Both the position numbers and the translations under genes were made by a program. This document shows, one piece after another, positions 58,661-64,000 of a DNA stretch of 64,000 nucleotides. Within the stretch, counting starts at the first letter, position 1. Every line of letters starts with the position of its first letter. Origin of the DNA: Cryptomeria japonica (taxonomy: Eukaryota; Streptophyta; Pinopsida; Cupressales; Cupressaceae); contig NC_081412.1 in NCBI RefSeq assembly GCF_030272615.1, forward strand, positions 540,968,335-541,032,334, read 5' to 3'. Below the pieces are notes generated by a model. The model had not been told where the DNA came from. It was given only the letters and a program-made list of their open reading frames with translations, and searched no databases.

Positions 58661-60123
58661 TGATAGTTCTAATACTAATTGTTAAGTATAGATGCCAAGC
58701 TAACAAGATGAGAGGGGGGGGGGGTGACTCATACAAACTTAATCTTCAATATATTCAACAGATTCAACCTCGGTAGCTTAAACAGATATATGTAATCAAA
58801 ACTGTAAAACATGCAACCTTAAGAACACATAATCATAACAACACTCATAACACCAGATTTAATGTGGAAACCCAAATAGGGAAAAACCACTGTGGGATTT
58901 CGGACCCACTAAGAAATATACTCTTCTAGAGTATGCTCGGTTAAAAGCAAATCCTATTAAAGATTACAAACACATTGCTAGATGTGACCCGATTAAGGGA
59001 TTTCCCTTAGATTTGTTAGGATCTTCACCTTGTTAGAGGTGACCTTGTTAAAGGGTTTCAAACACTCAATCAAAATGTCACCTTGCTAGAGGATTTACAA
59101 ATAAGACTATTAAGTCCACTCGGTTAAGAGATTTTCTATCACTTACAAATAAACAACAGTAATGAGTATGTCTGTAACTTTGCATCTATAAATGCTAAAG
59201 CAGATTCTTATTTGCTCAATACAATCTAGTCATAGGACTTATCTTGTCCCTCTGCTGGGCTCCTTACTCTGTTATTCAAATAGGTCTTCAAGCTTCTGTG
59301 CTTAGTAATCACTATGTAGCATCCCTATGCTTACACTTGCCCGCATACATTGTTTATCAACAGTTCCTTATTTATAAACAATTTGCTAACCACTTAATCT
59401 CTTTGATCACATTTCCCATGATCAATCATAGCCATCAGATCTTCAATCTTGACCAGGTTCAATGTATCCTTCGATTGAAAAATGTTTTAACTCACCTTGG
59501 AACTTGCATATATTTCTTGGAACTTGTGCTAGGGTATTGCAGTTTAATCTGAGCTGTAGATCTTCCTGCCGATCTTCCATTGCCATAGATCCTTAATAAA
59601 CTTCATACACATTGTACCAATCATTTAATCATAACCATCTCATCAGCTTTGATCATTAAATAACACATGTATACATCCAATGCATTTTGTTATTACTCGG
59701 TTGCAACTCAGTAGACATTCCACCTTCATTAACCGATAGCGATAACCTTAGGGTTTACCGACTAGGTTCCTTAGGTTTTATTGACTAGGTTCCTTGCTCG
59801 GTAACATAGTATAGTATTAACCTTACAAACAATAGCATATGTAGGATATCAAAACAATCTAAACAACATGATATCATCATTGTCTAACTTGGTAATAGTT
59901 GCCCATTTAATAACTTATTCCTCCCCTTATTCATCACAAACTACTTCTTAAGATATGGCAACATCCTACTAAATCAGAAAATCAATTTCTTGACATCAAT
60001 GACAAAATAATATTGTGAAGATAGTAAACATCCTTAATCAGTTATATCCATAATTATCAACAACCTTCTCAATATCCTAATTGAAATGCCAACAATCTCT
60101 TATTGTTTGTTATAATGCCAACA
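58661..60123 (-). repeat. 5' LTR of Copia B
   Basis: 1,463 bases, partner of 53209-54674. The G-run at 58712-58722 is longer than in the 3' LTR. Confidence 0.94.
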
Positions 60124-60128
60124 CCTTC
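60124..60128. repeat. Right target-site duplication of Copia B
   Basis: CCTTC, identical to 53204-53208. Confidence 0.93.
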
Positions 60129-61300
60129 GGCTATCAAATTTGTGTCTAGCGACATATGACTGCAAATTGAACTTCTTGAATTCAAGTTCAAGATTTAAGG
60201 CATCTGAAATAGATCTACTGCTATAATATCCCAGCTCTATTGGAAAGACAACTCCAGACTTTCCTTCATTTCTCTTATCAATGTAGGCGAGCTATCGACT
60301 GACTTCAATCAAAATATAACTATCCAGAGCATACTTGGGTAATGTGAAAGGTTCACCTTGAAAGACACCAACTCTAACATAAGTGAGCTGAGTAAAATGA
60401 ATGAAGAAACTACCATAGATACCTACAAATATCATTCCACCTCATGAAGTTTTCAACATATTTCTACTATTGCAGGTGAGGATAGTATTTGTAAACCCTT
60501 ATCACATCAATCCAGGGTTCATGGTATAAGCCATTCTAGTCTTGAGTTTAGGCAGGCATATAAAACAGGTACCAGTACATATAAAAACTGTACATCCCTG
60601 CAAATTTGTTTAAGCCCTCATGTAATCTCTCTACAATATCTTGCCCCCAATCTAGATAAGCACTTCCATTCAACATAACTTGAATGTAGAAATACATCCA
60701 GTCTTCTCAATAAAAGGCATGAGCATTTCCCTTCAATCTATTCAACAAAATAACAATATCACATGCTTTTGTTATAAAATATTCTCTAGCGAGTGGCCTC
60801 GGCAACGTGGAACCTCCTTTTTAGATTTTAAAAAACCAGTTTCTAGCAATTATGCTTCTGTAGGTTCTCTTCTTCTCAGATAAGAAAGAGTATGAAGTAC
60901 CAATAGTCCAGTCTTCCTATGACTCATATGGGGAATTCCCATAGCTGCCATTACAGTCTCCCTATCAATTTTTAACAACACCTCTCCATTGATAGTCCTA
61001 GTACACGTTTGTTTTGCATCACACTAGTTCATGCATTCTAAAACCAACTCCAGGCACCGTGTCGTAACAGGAAATGTTGTAGCTTCAATCAAACCACTTC
61101 TTACAATTTTCTCCATCATGGAATTTTGAGCTAGATTCTTAGCTCCTTCTAGGAAGTCAGTGAGGTTTGCTTGCGCTAATGAAGTGTCACCCATCTTGGG
61201 TAGTGAGCAAATCAAACAGGAAGTACAACCCAATTTTGATAGAGTTATCCTGATGATGGCCCCTCTCATACTTATCAAACAACTTTGGGCATAAAATTAA
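60129..61300 (-). pseudogene. ORF 'X', 5' part: unknown retroelement-associated protein
   Basis: The best start seen is the ATG at 61278 giving MISMRGAIIRITLSKLGCTS and then PKMGDTSLAQANLTDFLEGA; an inner Met at MGDTSLAQ is an alternative start. The frame is open to 61024 and then continues with stops and shifts through GEVLLKIDRETVMAAMGIPH, HFTQLTYVRVGVFQGEPFTL and KSGVVFPIELGYYSSRSISD up to the Copia B insertion. The chain resumes at 53208. The total length was probably near 1,000 residues. It lies 0.9 kb after the end of a Gypsy integrase on the same strand. I do not recognise the family. Confidence 0.6.
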
Positions 61301-62224
61301 TTCTACAATTACAACAAAGGAAACAGACAACAACTAGCTTCTAAGCAAGAAAATACAGCAGAAGAAGAAACGATTGAAACTAACCTGATCTTGACAATAA
61401 ATTCCTAAAACTTTCTAAGTGTAGATACAATACCTTCGACGTCCTTCACTTTCACGACTATTGAGAAAGTACTAGAGAGATTGCTAGCTTTTGCAACAAA
61501 AAATGAATAAAATCTCACTCAAATCCTAGCTAGCTATACTAATTAAGTAAGCTCATGTGAATTGATACCCGATTTCATGGATATCCGGCATGCATTTAAT
61601 TTCAGAAAACTCCATTACATGTCACACAAATTACCATGATTATTTACTAAAATTAGAAACTAACATCTCAAACTACCTGGAATATTCCCTTTCCCGTCGT
61701 CATTTTCCCTCCATGATATGCGCACCACTTCTAAATGAAGCCTCAGACTATGAATTTCAAACTTTGAACCATGAACCAAGAACCCAAAGGTTCAAGGGTT
61801 CAAGTTCAACTCTAAGAAAGAACATAGAACAAAACATAAAATAGAATTTACGGTATAAAAGTAAAAGACCATGAACAAGCAAAGATATAATTGAAGCACA
61901 ACCAACTTTGAACCATGAACCTTGAACCAAAAGGTTCAAAGGTTCAATTTCAACATGAACATTCAACAAAGTGCTCACCTTTTACCATGAAACAAAGCTA
62001 CGAAGACAACTAAGATTAAAGTGAGCATTGAAATTGAACTTTGAACTTAAGACAAGGTTCAATCATTTGAGTTCAAAGGAAGGAAACACACAACCGAAAA
62101 GGAAAATAAAAATTAAAGGATGACTTTTGAATTAAAACTCAAAAGAAAAGGAGGGAGGACTCCTGCTTACAATTGATATAACCGAACACAACAAACTTAT
62201 ATACAAGACTTGTAGGGGACTCCT
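61301..62224. other. Spacer between Gypsy integrase and ORF X, with tandem repeats
   Basis: Non-coding. At 61757-61830 and 61903-61975 two copies of a GGTTCAA-rich segment occur (CAACTTTGAACCATGAACC, then AAAGGTTCAA), about 147 bases apart. A further weaker GAACTTTGAACTTAAG stretch follows at 62035. The short frames here come from these repeats. Confidence 0.7.
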
Positions 62225-62240
62225 GCTTACAATTGATATA
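62157..62240. repeat. 60-base tandem duplication at the end of the Gypsy pol gene
   Basis: GGACTCCTGCTTACAATTGA followed by TATA occurs exactly at 62157 and at 62217. The duplication repeats the last codons of the integrase frame (YQL, stop). Confidence 0.85.
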
Positions 62241-64000
62241 ATTTTAAATCCTACCCATTATAGGACAGGGGAAGAATAGTACCATCCTGGTATGTTAGTT
62301 TGAAAGAATTAGGCCCTTTTACCTCATGTATTAAGAATGGTCCTTTCCATAGTGACTCAAACTTTCCATGTGCTCCTTTTGGTTCTCTTCTTCTATCCCA
62401 AAGTAAAACTTGATCACTTTGCATAAATTTTCATGGCTTGGCTCTCCTGTCAAATATTTTCTTGATCCGCATCTGATTTTTTGTAATTTGATGAACCAAT
62501 TTATCTCTTTCTTCTTCAATCCTCATTAAATGCATAATTCTCTTCTCGAGAGAATCTTGAAAATATGCATCTTAAACAATTGTTTGTAACTTTGAAGCTG
62601 CAAGTTCTAAGGGAAGTGATACTTGACCTCCCATGCCATACACTAGTTCAAAAGATGACATCCCTATGGCTCTATTTGGAGATGTGTAATTTGCCTAGAG
62701 AGCTTCCTACAACCTTTTGTGCCATTCTTTGAAGTTTTCATTCTCCAGCTTCTTCATAATGTTTATCAGATTTTTATTGCTTGACTCCGCCTAACCATTA
62801 CCCCGTGGGTAATAATATGAAGAAAGAGTGAGAGATATCCCATGATCATAACAAAATAATGAGATCTCGGTAGAAGAGAAATTGGTTGTGTTATCAGCCA
62901 CAACCTTCTGAGGGACCCCAAAATGAACCAAAATATTTTCTTTAAGAAAATTGCAAACTACCTCAGAAGTTGTCTTCTGCACCGGAATGGCTTCAACCCA
63001 TTTGGTGAAGTAATCAGTGACCATTAATATGTGCATATGTATGACACTTGAAGTAGGTGACAATGGTCCTATAAAATGTAAACCCCACTGTATAAACAAT
63101 TCATCAATAACTACGGGTCTGAAAGGCAATGCTACAAGTTGTGGCTTCCTAGTAAATAACTTACACTTTTCACACTTAGCTACCCAAGCATAAGCGTCAT
63201 TGAACATACCCAGCCAATAAGAACAATTTCTCAAGATTTTATAAGCATATATTGTTGATGAAAAATGACTTCCAGAGGCTTCATCATGAAAAGTTTTCAA
63301 TAGTGGGTCTTGAAGTAACTTATCTACCCAGTGTAGGAAAGTCCCATCCAACCCCTTCTTATACAACACATCATCAAAAATGACGTATTTAATAGCCTTT
63401 ACTCTTAGATTATGTTTTTCTCTTGGAGAGAGGTACCCTGGATAGTCTCCATAAGTCAGGTAATATGCAACATCTGCAAACCAAGTGTCTTGAAGTCCAA
63501 CAAATAAGACTAAAGGTTGTTCCTCATTTACTTCATTCTTGCTTTTTGCAATTAATTTGCACAAGTCTTGTCCTCTCACCAATTTAGTTGGCTTGATGTC
63601 TAGATTGAACTCCTGCATCTTAGACACCCATGAGGCTCTATTGTTCATCCTAATATCCTATTGTGTTAAAATGCTCTTAACAGCAGAGTGCGGTACATAC
63701 ACTATCACATGAGAATGAAGAATATAGTACCTGAATTGTTTTACAACTTTCACAATAGCAAATGCTTGTTTCTCCATCAGTGGATGTTTCAATTCATATT
63801 TCTTAAGAGGAACAATCATGAAGGATATTGGAACTTCTTCATTTTCTTCATTCTTCTGCAACAAAATTCCTATCACGGTATATTCAGAGGCATAACAATA
63901 GATAATAAAATCTTTCTTCAAATCCGGATTAACAAGGTCATGTGGTTGAGCTATAGCTTCTTTTATCACTTGAAATGCCTTCTTCCCCTCTTCAATCCAC
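62225..64000 (-). pseudogene. Gypsy RNase H and integrase, partial at right edge
   Basis: RNase H at 63969-63658 shows FIIYCYASEYTVIGILLQKN and HPLMEKQAFAIVKVVKQFRY. Integrase at 63648-62791 (285 codons) has the zinc-binding HHCC region with CEKCKLFTRK, then GLHFIGPL, where the catalytic Asp of the usual DFIGPL is replaced by His, then VTDYFTKWVEAIPVQKTTSE, and VADNTTNFSS. The final Glu follows in the next frame (GNGQAE). After a frameshift at about 62790 the C-terminal domain reads GPFLIHEVKGPNSFKLTYQD to the end at about 62230. The layout fits the Athila/Tat branch of plant Gypsy elements. Reverse transcriptase should lie beyond the window. Confidence 0.88.

Larger units (their letters stand above)
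53209..60123 (-). mobile_element. Copia LTR retrotransposon B, inserted in ORF X
   Basis: Minus-strand element of 6,915 bases with LTRs 58661-60123 (5') and 53209-54674 (3'), starting TGTTGGCATTATAAC and ending AACTATCA. The target-site duplication CCTTC is exact. The primer site TGGTATCAGAGC is at 58647-58658 and the purine tract CAAAGGGGCAGAT abuts the 3' LTR. The two LTRs look about 97% alike, which makes this a relatively young insertion. The coding order is gag, protease, integrase, RT, RNase H, with an internal deletion in gag. Confidence 0.94.

Noticed and set aside
1-64000. CRISPR array, bacterial operon or prophage
   Set aside because: No regularly spaced identical repeats with unique spacers and no prokaryotic gene arrangement; the content is plant nuclear.
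1-64000. tRNA or small RNA genes
   Set aside because: No cloverleaf-type sequence was recognised by eye; a covariance search would be needed to exclude them fully.

Overview
This is plant nuclear DNA, most likely from a gymnosperm with a large, repeat-rich genome. The grounds are one intact host gene in 64 kb, AT-rich spacers, very long decayed LTR retrotransposons nested in one another, and a degenerate cytoplasmic 26S rDNA piece. The species cannot be named from the sequence.

Layout. 1-1855 is a satellite-like array of alternating direct and inverted copies of a short motif. 1856-2930 is a purine/pyrimidine strand-switching repeat. 4283-13793 is a Copia element on the minus strand (here 'R') with LTRs, PBS, PPT, gag and protease. 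Its usual integrase/RT/RNase H region is missing, and in that place lie a foldback repeat and about 2.3 kb of antisense 26S rRNA sequence. 16941-18347 is the only intact host gene, a single-exon family 1 glycosyltransferase resembling zeatin O-glucosyltransferases. A relic of its 5' end lies about 2.5 kb upstream.

From 20583 to the right edge is a stack of retroelements. The oldest layer is minus-strand, element-derived coding sequence: Gypsy RNase H and integrase at the right edge, an unrecognised ORF 'X', a gag with repeated zinc knuckles, and another unrecognised ORF 'Y'. It is broken by three insertions, each with an exact target-site duplication: Gypsy D (+, 26623-42692, AAATG), Copia C (-, 43746-51051, TTATA) and Copia B (-, 53209-60123, CCTTC). 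Copia A (-, 26762-35058) sits inside the 5' LTR of Gypsy D, and a solo LTR of family B (+, 29836-31335) sits inside the polymerase gene of Copia A.

Function. All retroelement coding regions carry stops and frameshifts, so none looks autonomous; the longest clean reading frames are the Copia B integrase and the Copia C RT/RNase H. The only gene predicted to make a working host protein is the glycosyltransferase. The most unusual items are the rDNA-bearing Copia R, the uncharacterised ORFs X and Y, and the fully resolvable insertion order. Boundaries come from reading the two LTR copies, PBS, PPT and target-site duplications directly; identity estimates are by eye.
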